Of a DNA stretch of 64,000 bases, positions 27,107 to 35,156 are shown piece by piece. Position 1 is the stretch's first letter. Each line of letters begins with the position of its first letter. The position numbers and the translations under genes were made by a program. Below the pieces are notes generated by a model. That model searched no databases. It saw only the letters and a list, made by a program, of their open reading frames with translations, and was not told the DNA's origin. The DNA comes from Balneicella halophila (GTDB lineage: Bacteria; Bacteroidota; Bacteroidia; Bacteroidales; Balneicellaceae), in NCBI RefSeq assembly GCF_003096835.1, contig NZ_QENZ01000003.1:558001-622000 (forward strand), read 5' to 3'.

Positions 27107-27484
27107 ATGGAAATAAAAAAAAGATATAGTGACGAGGAGTTACAAGAATTTAAAGAATTGATCTTAGAGAAACTAGAAACGGCTAAGAGAGATTATGAAA
27201 TGCTAAAGGAAGGTATTTCTAATACTTCAAATAATGGAATAGAAGATACTTCACCTACTTTCAAAGTTTTGGAAGAAGGAGCAGCTACATTATCAAAAGA
27301 AGAGGTTGGGCTATTAGCTCACCGCATGGCAAAATTTATATCGCACCTAGAGGCCGCTCTTGTACGTATCGAGAATAAGACCTATGGAATATGCCGAGTG
27401 ACCGGTAATTTAATTGCTAAAGAGAGATTGCGTTTAGTTCCACATGCTACGCTAAGTATGGAAGCTAAAATGAAGCAGGACTAA
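27107..27484 (+). CDS. DksA/TraR family protein with a degenerate zinc finger
   Basis: A 125-residue protein with an N-terminal coiled-coil (about residues 5-50, rich in Glu/Lys) and a C-terminal DksA/TraR fold: RIENKTYGICRVTGNLIAKERL then VPHATLSMEAK. Classical DksA has four zinc cysteines in CxxC...CxxC; here only the first Cys remains (CRVT), and the second pair is replaced by LSME. The family binds the RNA polymerase secondary channel and acts with ppGpp, but whether this form does is not shown. It is placed 6 bases before lspA and has its own -7 element. Confidence 0.85.
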   Translation: MEIKKRYSDEELQEFKELILEKLETAKRDYEMLKEGISNTSNNGIEDTSPTFKVLEEGAATLSKEEVGLLAHRMAKFISHLEAALVRIENKTYGICRVTGNLIAKERLRLVPHATLSMEAKMKQD

Positions 27485-27490
27485 AAACTT

Positions 27491-28099
27491 ATGTGGAAAA
27501 AATACATTCCCATACTGTTTCTACTATTACTTGCTGACCAGGCGTTGAAGATATGGGTGAAAACTCACATGCAACTTGGAGAGGAGTTTTCGGTGATAGG
27601 AGACTGGTTTTATATCCATTTCTTAGAAAATCCGGGAATAGCGTTTGGCGGGAAGATTGATCATCCCTATTGGAAGCCTATTCTTACCATTTTCCGATTG
27701 TTGGCAGTTATTGGCATTGGCTGGTATATTAGTAGGTTAATCATGAAGAAAAACTTCACTAAAGGGTTCATTTTTTGTACAATCTTAATTTTTGCAGGAG
27801 CAATTGGTAACGTGATTGATAGTGTGTTTTATGGAGTGGTGTTTGGAGACAGTTACTATCAGGTTGCGCAGTTTCTGCCCGATGGAGGTGGATATGCACC
27901 GCTTCTATTTGGTAAAGTGGTAGATATGTTTTATTTTCCCTTGATAGAAATTGCTGAAATGCCGAGTTGGATACCTATATTAGGAGGCAAGCCCTTTGTT
28001 TTCTTTGCTCCAGTTTTTAACTTAGCAGACAGTTATATTACAGTTGGTATCTTGTTGCTTTTGTTATTTTATCGTAAAGAGCTTAATAAGAAATTATAG
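27491..28099 (+). CDS. lspA: Lipoprotein signal peptidase II
   Basis: A 202-residue inner-membrane aspartyl peptidase that cleaves signal peptides of prolipoproteins after lipid attachment. Four membrane helices are visible. The catalytic aspartates are in GNVIDSVFYG and FNLADSYITVG, the two family motifs (N-x-x-D and F-N-x-A-D). A loop of about 45 residues between them (DSYYQVAQFLPDGGGYAPL) is longer than in Escherichia coli, as is usual in Bacteroidota. It serves the several lipoproteins of this window (DPP III, GldH, SprE, Ig-like, glutaminyl cyclase). Six bases separate it from the DksA-like gene. Confidence 0.95.
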   Translation: MWKKYIPILFLLLLADQALKIWVKTHMQLGEEFSVIGDWFYIHFLENPGIAFGGKIDHPYWKPILTIFRLLAVIGIGWYISRLIMKKNFTKGFIFCTILIFAGAIGNVIDSVFYGVVFGDSYYQVAQFLPDGGGYAPLLFGKVVDMFYFPLIEIAEMPSWIPILGGKPFVFFAPVFNLADSYITVGILLLLLFYRKELNKKL

Positions 28100-28164
28100 T
28101 ATCTTTAAGCTTAGTTTTCCTTGTGTAAATCATTTTTGCACAGACAATATAAATTCATAATATT

Positions 28165-29310
28165 ATGGAATCTAAAGGATGTTGTTCTGGCTGTAGTGCC
28201 AATAAAAATATAGATTATAGATCACGTTCATCAAAATTAAAAGTATATGACTGGTTAGAGAATCTCCCTGTCTCTTCATTATTTCCTCCAATTGTGGAGA
28301 TACATTTCAAAAATACACGTAAAGGCTATTTCATTAATGAGAATGGTATTCCTTTGTTTAAGGATGACATTGTAGCTGTAGAGGGTACACCTGGTCATGA
28401 CATTGGCATCGTTTCTTTAACTGGTGATTTGGTGTTTGAAAAAATGCGTGAAGAGGGCATAGATTATAAAAAAGAAGAATTCAAAAAAGTATATCGACAG
28501 GCTAGACCAAATGATTTGGATAAATGGCATCAAGCTATGGAGCGAGAAAAGCCGACGATTATACAAACACGCAAAATCATAGAACGCATGGGCTTAGATA
28601 TGAAGCTAAGTGATGTGGAGTATCAAGGAGATAATACGAAAGCTATTTTTTATTATATTGCAGATAAGCGTGTGGATTTTAGGCAACTGATAAAAGTGTT
28701 AGCTGATGAATTTCAGATTCGTGTAGAGATGAAGCAAATTGGCTCTAGGCAAGAGGCTGGTTTAGTAGGTGGTATTGGTCCTTGTGGTCGTGAACTTTGC
28801 TGTTCATCATGGTTGACTAATTTTTCATCAGTATCAACAGGGGCTGCTCGTAAGCAAGAGTTGTCCCTGAACCCACAAAAGCTTGCTGGTCAGTGTGGAA
28901 AATTGAAATGTTGCTTGAATTATGAATTGGATGTTTATGAAGAAGCTCGTTCCGAGTTTCCGCGTACTGATACTATTCTTAAAACTGAGCAAGGCGATAT
29001 GCGATGCATTAAAACTGACGTTTTAAGACAAAAGATGTGGTACGTATATACTGATCCTAAAAAAATAGGAATGGTAGAAATCACCGTTGAAAGGGCTATT
29101 GAAATTCAAAAACTTAATAATGAAGGCAAGCTTGTCGAAGATATCCAAATGAAAGACAGTCAAGAAATTGAAAAGTCACTTTCAAACTATGGAGGTGATT
29201 TAGTTGGGCAAGATAGCTTGAACCGTTTTGACGGTAAGAAACCTGCTAAAAAACGCAGAAAGAAGCGTTATCGTAATCCTAAAGGAAAAAAGAATACTAA
29301 TGGAAATTAA
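28165..29310 (+). CDS. ricT: PSP1 domain protein RicT (YaaT homologue)
   Basis: A 381-residue cytosolic protein of the PSP1/RicT family. The conserved cysteine blocks are GPCGRELCCSSWL and GQCGKLKCCLNYE, which in Bacillus subtilis RicT bind an iron-sulfur cluster as part of the RicAFT complex that guides RNase Y. Here there is an added Cys-rich start (CCSGCS) and a very basic C-terminal tail (about 355-381, KKPAKKRRKKRYR), which could bind RNA. RicA and RicF are not nearby and may not exist in Bacteroidota, so the role here is uncertain. Its last 11 bases overlap gldH, a neighbour commonly found beside it in this phylum. Confidence 0.88.
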   Translation: MESKGCCSGCSANKNIDYRSRSSKLKVYDWLENLPVSSLFPPIVEIHFKNTRKGYFINENGIPLFKDDIVAVEGTPGHDIGIVSLTGDLVFEKMREEGIDYKKEEFKKVYRQARPNDLDKWHQAMEREKPTIIQTRKIIERMGLDMKLSDVEYQGDNTKAIFYYIADKRVDFRQLIKVLADEFQIRVEMKQIGSRQEAGLVGGIGPCGRELCCSSWLTNFSSVSTGAARKQELSLNPQKLAGQCGKLKCCLNYELDVYEEARSEFPRTDTILKTEQGDMRCIKTDVLRQKMWYVYTDPKKIGMVEITVERAIEIQKLNNEGKLVEDIQMKDSQEIEKSLSNYGGDLVGQDSLNRFDGKKPAKKRRKKRYRNPKGKKNTNGN

Positions 29311-29776
29311 TCTCAGAAATAGTAAGCACCTGTTTTTAGTTTTTTTCGGATTCTTGTATTTTAGCTGTGACACCTCACTGTCTTATGAGACTTTTAGAGA
29401 AGTTGACGAAAATGCCTGGAACTATAGCAACGAAAAAAAGTTTCTAATTCCAATAAAAGATGTACAACCGCTAGAACTGAGCCTTGCAGTGCGGAATACG
29501 AACAAATATCAGAAGGCTAATCTTTGGTTGTTTTTATCCTTACGCTCTCCATCAGGCAATTTACAAAGAGATACACTCAATTGTTTATTGGCTGATGATT
29601 ACGGCTATTGGTTAGGTGATGGATTTTCAGGACTTTATCTCACAGAACATAAGATGCCTCATTCTATTTCCTTTGACGAAATAGGTGACTGGGAACTGAC
29701 CGTGACACATGGTATGCGCGAAGAACGTATAAAAGGGATAAGAGAAGTGGGTGTTTTACTTAGGAAAAAAGAATAA
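29300..29776 (+). CDS. gldH: Gliding motility lipoprotein GldH
   Basis: A 158-residue lipoprotein with a signal segment (HLFLVFFGFLYFSC, lipobox Cys near residue 22). The mature part, SYETFREVDENAWNYSNEKKFLIPI and the later YGYWLGDGFSGLYLTEHKMPH, matches the pattern of GldH, a lipoprotein needed for gliding and chitin use in Flavobacterium johnsoniae. The frame is open further upstream, but the ATG at 29300 gives the lipoprotein signal and overlaps the end of ricT by 11 bases, so translation is likely coupled. It is the first of three gliding/secretion genes in this run (with sprE and porX). Confidence 0.88.
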   Translation: MEINLRNSKHLFLVFFGFLYFSCDTSLSYETFREVDENAWNYSNEKKFLIPIKDVQPLELSLAVRNTNKYQKANLWLFLSLRSPSGNLQRDTLNCLLADDYGYWLGDGFSGLYLTEHKMPHSISFDEIGDWELTVTHGMREERIKGIREVGVLLRKKE

Positions 29777-29787
29777 AAGATAGCGTT

Positions 29788-30510
29788 TTGGGTAAAGGAA
29801 AGTTAGAAAGGTTCGAAGAGAACAAACACTTAGACAATGTGTATCAACCTACGATAGACGAATTGAAGTCTGGATATTTGCTAAAAGGAAATTGGAAGCA
29901 GAAAGTCTTTAGGAATGAGGGAGATATCATTTTGGAATTAGGTTGTGGCAAAGGAGAATACAGCGTTGGTTTGGGAAAACAGTATCCTGATAAGAATTTT
30001 ATAGGTGTTGATGTAAAAGGAGCAAGACTTTGGCGTGGTGCGAAAACCGCTATTGAAAAAAAACTTACTAATGTGGCATTCTTGCGAACACATATTGGTA
30101 ATTTGCCAGATGCTTTCGCACCTAATGAAGTGTCAGAACTGTGGTTGCCCTGCCCTGATCCGCAGATGAAAAGAGCACGAAAAAGACTTACAGGTTCATT
30201 CATGCTCAATCGGTATCAAAACTTTCTCGTTGATGGAGGTTTGGTACATCTGAAGACCGACAGTAATTTTATGTTCCAATATACTAAGGCACTTATTGAA
30301 TACAATGAACTGCCTCTGTTGGTTTTAGAGGAAGATATTTATTCGTCAGAGTTCATAAAACCAGAATTAGAAATAAAGACGTTCTACGAACGACAATTCC
30401 TTTCACGAGGCATTACCTCCAAGTATATATGCTTTACTCTTCCACATAAAACAATTGAAGAACCTGATGTAGAAATACCTAGAGACAGCTATCGCTCGTT
30501 CGGAAGATAG
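29788..30510 (+). CDS. trmB: tRNA (guanosine(46)-N7)-methyltransferase
   Basis: A 240-residue SAM-dependent enzyme that makes m7G46 in the variable loop of tRNAs. The SAM-binding motif is ILELGCGKGEY (about residues 47-57), followed by FIGVDVKGARLWRGA and the catalytic block WLPCPDPQMKRARKRL, where most homologues have a WLTFPDPQ-type sequence. The start is a TTG at 29788 (MGKGKLERFEEN), preferred because the MGK-KL- N-terminus is the family norm and no ATG lies upstream in frame. It follows gldH by 11 bases and precedes the ATL gene by 11 bases. Confidence 0.93.
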   Translation: MGKGKLERFEENKHLDNVYQPTIDELKSGYLLKGNWKQKVFRNEGDIILELGCGKGEYSVGLGKQYPDKNFIGVDVKGARLWRGAKTAIEKKLTNVAFLRTHIGNLPDAFAPNEVSELWLPCPDPQMKRARKRLTGSFMLNRYQNFLVDGGLVHLKTDSNFMFQYTKALIEYNELPLLVLEEDIYSSEFIKPELEIKTFYERQFLSRGITSKYICFTLPHKTIEEPDVEIPRDSYRSFGR

Positions 30511-30521
30511 CTGATTTTATT

Positions 30522-30848
30522 ATGAAAATCTCACAAGAAAATATTTTTGAAATTGTTCGAAAAATTCCTAAAGGTAGAGTGACTTCTTATGGTGCTATAG
30601 CTAAGTATTTTGGGACTGTACGTTCAGCACGAATGGTAGGGTGGATTATGAATACTGCACATGGATATAGTCCATACGTACCAGCTCATAGAGTGGTCAA
30701 TAGAAATGGATTGCTGACGGGTAAAGCCCATTTTGGTGGTGAAAATACAATGAAAGAATTATTAGAGTCTGAAGGAATAGTGATAATAAACGATAAGATT
30801 GTTAACTTTGAGGCTGTGTTTTGGAATCCAATTGAAGAATTAAAATAA
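30522..30848 (+). CDS. Alkyltransferase-like protein (ATL)
   Basis: A 108-residue protein with the DNA-binding half of O6-alkylguanine-DNA alkyltransferase: IPKGRVTSYGAIAKYFG, the Arg-finger helix SARMVGWIMN and PAHRVVNRNGLLTG. The acceptor cysteine of the PCHRV motif is replaced by alanine (Pro54-Ala55-His56-Arg57-Val58). It should therefore flip and bind alkylated guanine without repairing it, as known for ATL proteins (Trp in the Escherichia coli version), which hand lesions to nucleotide excision repair. It has no N-terminal methyltransferase domain. It sits 7 bases before mrp. Confidence 0.92.
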   Translation: MKISQENIFEIVRKIPKGRVTSYGAIAKYFGTVRSARMVGWIMNTAHGYSPYVPAHRVVNRNGLLTGKAHFGGENTMKELLESEGIVIINDKIVNFEAVFWNPIEELK

Positions 30849-30855
30849 TGAATAG

Positions 30856-31947
30856 ATGATAACTAAAGAGCAAATAAGACAAATTCTAGCTCAAGTAAGC
30901 TATGCAGACACAGGGAGAGATATCATTTCTCTTAAAATGGTTCAAGATCTAAAGGTAGAAGGAGATAAGGTATCCTTCAGCCTAATATTTCAACGTGCAG
31001 ATGACCCCAATATCGTTCCAACAAAAAAAGCTTGTGTACAGCAACTAGAAGCTAATTTTGATAAAATTGATATCAGGGGAAATATAGCTGTAAAAATTTT
31101 AGATTTAAAAGCGAACCCACCCATCTTTGCTGACGTTAAAAATATTGTAGCTATTGCTTCTGGTAAAGGGGGAGTTGGTAAATCTACTGTAGCGGCAAAC
31201 TTAGCAGTTACCTTAGCAAAACAAGGGTATAAAGTGGGACTGTTGGATGCAGATATCTTTGGCCCTTCTATGCCTAAAATGTTTGGCGTAGAACAAGAAA
31301 ATGTCTCTATACGCACTGTAGGTGAAAGAGACTTGATAGAACCTGTTGAGAAGTATGGCGTAAAAATGTTGTCGATAGGATTTTTTGTAAATCCTAATCA
31401 AGCTACTGTATGGAGAGGTCCAATGGCAGGAAATGCCTTAAAGCAAATGATGCAAGATGGTGATTGGGGGGAGTTAGACTATTTGCTAATAGATTTACCT
31501 CCAGGAACAAGTGATATTCATTTAACAATGGTTCAAGGCGTATCAGTTACCGGTGCTGTAATTGTGAGTACTCCACAAGACGTCGCTCTAGCAGATGCTA
31601 TAAAAGGTATTGATATGTTTGAAAGTGACGCCGTAAACGTCCCTGTGTTAGGTTTGGTTGAAAATATGGCTTGGTTTACACCTGAAGAATTACCAGAAAA
31701 TAAGTATTACATCTTCGGTGAAGGCGGTGCAAAACGTTTGGCGCAAGACAAAAATGTAAGCCTATTGGGCGAAATCCCTATTGTGCAAAGCATTCGAGAG
31801 TCTGGGGATATGGGAGCGCCTATAGCTTTGAAAGATGAGCATCCTGTAGCTGAGGCATTCGCTACGGTTGCACATAATATAGTAGCAGCAATTAACAGAC
31901 GTAACCAAGATTTACCTCCAACTCAAGTTGTGGAAATGAATAATTAA
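30856..31947 (+). CDS. mrp: Mrp/NBP35 family iron-sulfur carrier ATPase
   Basis: A 363-residue P-loop ATPase of the Mrp/ApbC family. The N-terminal MIP18-like domain covers about residues 1-85. The deviant Walker A is SGKGGVGKST (102-111), with DADIFGPSMPKMFG and LLIDLPPGTSDIHL following. Family members bridge and transfer Fe-S clusters using a CxxC near the C-terminus; in this protein that loop reads WFTPEELPENKYYIFG with no cysteines. Cluster binding, if any, would have to use other residues. It lies 7 bases after the ATL gene and about 60 bases before sprE. Confidence 0.93.
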   Translation: MITKEQIRQILAQVSYADTGRDIISLKMVQDLKVEGDKVSFSLIFQRADDPNIVPTKKACVQQLEANFDKIDIRGNIAVKILDLKANPPIFADVKNIVAIASGKGGVGKSTVAANLAVTLAKQGYKVGLLDADIFGPSMPKMFGVEQENVSIRTVGERDLIEPVEKYGVKMLSIGFFVNPNQATVWRGPMAGNALKQMMQDGDWGELDYLLIDLPPGTSDIHLTMVQGVSVTGAVIVSTPQDVALADAIKGIDMFESDAVNVPVLGLVENMAWFTPEELPENKYYIFGEGGAKRLAQDKNVSLLGEIPIVQSIRESGDMGAPIALKDEHPVAEAFATVAHNIVAAINRRNQDLPPTQVVEMNN

Positions 31948-32010
31948 ACTATAATAGTGCACTTTCGATTTTTGTAATTAACTTTGACTGTTTCACAAGT
32001 ACTGAAATAC

Positions 32011-35000
32011 ATGATGTCATTAAAAAATAAATTAGCAATTACTCTTTGTTTTATTATTGTTGTTGGGGTGATTAGTAGTTGTTCCAATCAAGTAAATACT
32101 TGGGGTTCCCGGCAATATCACATGGCAACAACGCGTTGGAATGTATATTTTAATGGAAAAGAGAGTTTAAGAAAAGGTCAAGAGATTATTGAACAATCTC
32201 ACCAAGAAAATTTCGACAAACTATTACCTGTTTATTTTGAGAATGATATCCAAGCTCGGGAAAGTGCTTCTGCTGAGATGGAGCGTGTTGTTAGTAAGGC
32301 AGTCAAGGCTATAGAGTTGCACTCTATCACCGCAAAGCCAAAGCGTAAAAAAGGAAAGCGGGAGTCTGAAAAATACCGAGAATTTCGTCGAAAAAAGGAG
32401 TATAATAACTTGATTGATGAATGCTATTTACTTCTAGGGAAAGGACAATTTTATCGAAGAGAATATTACAGTACAGAGCGGACTTTCCGTTACATTTTGA
32501 GAGAATTCAATGATATGCCGATCTATTATGAATCGGCTATATGGTATGCTCGCTCCCTCGCTGAACAGGATAAATATTTTCGTGCACTGCGTACCGTAGA
32601 TGATGTTATGGCAGAAGAAGGTTTTCCTGAAGAGTTAATTCCTATGGCACGTATAGCTAAAGCTGATATGTATATCCGAAGAGGACTATACGATAATGCA
32701 ATCGAAGAGTTAACATTTTTAAAAAATAATACCAAGAAAAAAGATGGACAAACTCGTTATTATTATATCCTAGCTCAACTATACCAAATGCAGGGTGAGA
32801 TTGAAAAAGCACAAGCAACATATGCAGAATTAGTAGATACTCATCCGGAATATGAATATTCTTTTCATGCAAAGTTGAGCAAAGCTTTATTATATGGAGA
32901 GTATGACCTGGCTTCAGGAGATACTAAGGTGAAACAAGAGTTGAGAAAGCTGATCAGAGATTCTCGAAACAAGGAATATTTAGACCAAGTGTATTATACA
33001 TTGGCTAGAATACATGAGAATGAAAGAGAATTTGAAAAAGCTGAAGAAAATTACTTGCTCTCAATAGAAAATTCAATGGGGGATCAAAAGCAACTAGCTA
33101 AGTCCTATCTGGCTTTGGGTGATTTATATTTTAATGAGAATAAAAATTATAATTTAGCTCTTGAAAACTACCAACAAGCAACGCCTTTGCTTTCAGAAGA
33201 TTATCCTGACTATGAAGAAGTAAAATTGCGATTAGACGGATTGACGCAACTTGCACAGAATCTTAACACGGTATACGAGCAAGATAGCTTGCGCAAAATA
33301 GCACAAATGCCTACTTTAGAAAGAGAAAACTTTATCAAGAGTTTAATGTTAGCCGAACGTGATGCAGTGATTGATAAAGATCGAAAGTTGAAGAAGGTCT
33401 TAAAAAGTAGTATTAAAGAGATAGATCGTCCTATAGGCGAATGGTATTTTTATAATCCTAAAGCTGTTGCACAGGGTAAAAAAGAGTTTCAGAAGAAATG
33501 GGGCGTTCTAAATCTTACAGATAATTGGCGAAGCAATCCTGAAAAATTTCAACTTTCAGCAGAAGAAAGAAGTAAGTTAAGTAAAGATACGCTCTCTTTT
33601 AGGACTTATGAAGATTATGTAGCAGATTTGCCTCTGACACCAGAATTAATGGAAGCTTCTGAAGAGAAAAGCATCAATGCACTCTATGATGCAGGAGTTA
33701 TTTATGAGGACGAAATGGATGATTATATTCAAGCAAAATCAAGCTTCGAACAAGTGCTGGAGCGTAATCCTAAGAGTGATGAAAAACGTTTACGAGCCAA
33801 TTATCATCTCTATATGCTCCACAGTTTGTTGGATAATGATATTGAAGCCAATCGGTATAAAAATATTGTATTAAATGAATATCCTGATAGCGATCTAGCA
33901 AAAGTGCTCCAAGATCCTGCTTATTATAGTAAAATGGAACAAAGAGCAAAAGATGCATCGCTGTTATATGAAAAGGCTTATACCGCATATAGTGCAAATA
34001 ACTTTGAAGAAACAAAAGCCTTGACGCAACAAGGAATGTCAAAATATAAAGGTACCACAACTTATCAGCGTTTTGCTTTTCTGAATGCGATGACTAAGGC
34101 ATATACAGAATCTCCTGAGAACTTTAAAAAAGCGTTGCAAGAGGTAAATGCTGTGGCTACGGACAGAAAAATCTTAGCTACGAGCCAGGAATTATTAGCA
34201 AGATTGGAAAAAGGAGATGTTCCTAATAAAAATGTAAGAGATATAAAGAGAACTTATACAGCAGAAGATTTTGAAAAACCAGAGACGATTAATAAAACTG
34301 TTGAAGTTCCTTTACTTTCAGAAATAGAAATTCCTGGAAATTATACAATGGAGGTGGATGCTAAGCATCTTGTAGCATTGATTCTTCCTCGAGATTTGAG
34401 AGGAGACATTGTTAAGGCGATAGAAGATTTTAACAGCAAGAAATTTGCAGGTGAAGATTTACGAGTGCGTCGTCGTAATTTTAGTTTAAATACTGATATT
34501 ATTTTGGTAGAATCATTTAAAGGTAAAGAGGATGCACTAAACTACTTTGGACAACTCATCATTGCACAGAAAGAGTTCCTAAAGAGAATCAACGAAGTTG
34601 ATTATACGAATCTAATTATCTCTGAAAACAACCTTTTGAAATTAACTACAGATAGAGATGTCACACCATATTTAGACTTCTATGCTTACCATTATTTTGG
34701 CGAAGGAAAACCTGTTGGTGAGGAGGAAGTTGAAGATCAAGAAATTAACAACGAAATCAATACTTCAAAAGTAAATATTGAGAACTTGCAACCAGAAGTT
34801 GGCTTTACAGAACACTCAAGAGGCGCTCACAACTTCGTTTTAATTGTGCCTTCAAAAGGTGTTGATGTGAATTATTTATGGACAGCATTACATAATTTTA
34901 ATAAAGATTTTAGGGTCAAAAAAGAAAAGCTAGGCGATAAGCGTATGCTTATAGTTCAAAATGTGGGAACAAGCGGAGAAGCCATGAGCTATCTGAAAGA

Positions 35001-35151
35001 AGTCGTCACCGTCGATTATATTTATGAGAATCTGCAACAGGTAGAATACCGTAACTTTGTAATAACCAATGAGAATTTAAAGCTGTTGCGTTCCACGAAT
35101 GCAGTAGACAATTATGTTCAGTTTTTTAAAGATAATTATTTAACAAAATAA
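32011..35151 (+). CDS. sprE: SprE/PorW family T9SS lipoprotein with TPR repeats
   Basis: A lipoprotein of about 1,046 residues. The signal peptide ends in a lipobox (VISSC, about residue 24), followed by NTWGSRQYHMATTRWNVYFNG, the SprE/PorW N-terminal block. TPR-like helical repeats cover about 100-480 and 550-740 (for example YYTLARIHENEREFEKAEENYLLSI). The C-terminal third holds two copies of one domain (about 786-896 and 940-1043). PorW links the T9SS ring and motor parts in Porphyromonas, and SprE is needed for gliding in Flavobacterium. The frame is open from a TTG at 31984, but the ATG at 32011 (or 32014) gives the lipoprotein signal. It is 5 bases before porX. Confidence 0.88.
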   Translation: MMSLKNKLAITLCFIIVVGVISSCSNQVNTWGSRQYHMATTRWNVYFNGKESLRKGQEIIEQSHQENFDKLLPVYFENDIQARESASAEMERVVSKAVKAIELHSITAKPKRKKGKRESEKYREFRRKKEYNNLIDECYLLLGKGQFYRREYYSTERTFRYILREFNDMPIYYESAIWYARSLAEQDKYFRALRTVDDVMAEEGFPEELIPMARIAKADMYIRRGLYDNAIEELTFLKNNTKKKDGQTRYYYILAQLYQMQGEIEKAQATYAELVDTHPEYEYSFHAKLSKALLYGEYDLASGDTKVKQELRKLIRDSRNKEYLDQVYYTLARIHENEREFEKAEENYLLSIENSMGDQKQLAKSYLALGDLYFNENKNYNLALENYQQATPLLSEDYPDYEEVKLRLDGLTQLAQNLNTVYEQDSLRKIAQMPTLERENFIKSLMLAERDAVIDKDRKLKKVLKSSIKEIDRPIGEWYFYNPKAVAQGKKEFQKKWGVLNLTDNWRSNPEKFQLSAEERSKLSKDTLSFRTYEDYVADLPLTPELMEASEEKSINALYDAGVIYEDEMDDYIQAKSSFEQVLERNPKSDEKRLRANYHLYMLHSLLDNDIEANRYKNIVLNEYPDSDLAKVLQDPAYYSKMEQRAKDASLLYEKAYTAYSANNFEETKALTQQGMSKYKGTTTYQRFAFLNAMTKAYTESPENFKKALQEVNAVATDRKILATSQELLARLEKGDVPNKNVRDIKRTYTAEDFEKPETINKTVEVPLLSEIEIPGNYTMEVDAKHLVALILPRDLRGDIVKAIEDFNSKKFAGEDLRVRRRNFSLNTDIILVESFKGKEDALNYFGQLIIAQKEFLKRINEVDYTNLIISENNLLKLTTDRDVTPYLDFYAYHYFGEGKPVGEEEVEDQEINNEINTSKVNIENLQPEVGFTEHSRGAHNFVLIVPSKGVDVNYLWTALHNFNKDFRVKKEKLGDKRMLIVQNVGTSGEAMSYLKEVVTVDYIYENLQQVEYRNFVITNENLKLLRSTNAVDNYVQFFKDNYLTK

Positions 35152-35156
35152 ACAGT

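Noticed and set aside
31984-32010. TTG start for the SprE frame nine codons upstream
   Set aside because: The added residues precede a good lipoprotein signal that begins at the ATG, so the TTG extension is not needed.
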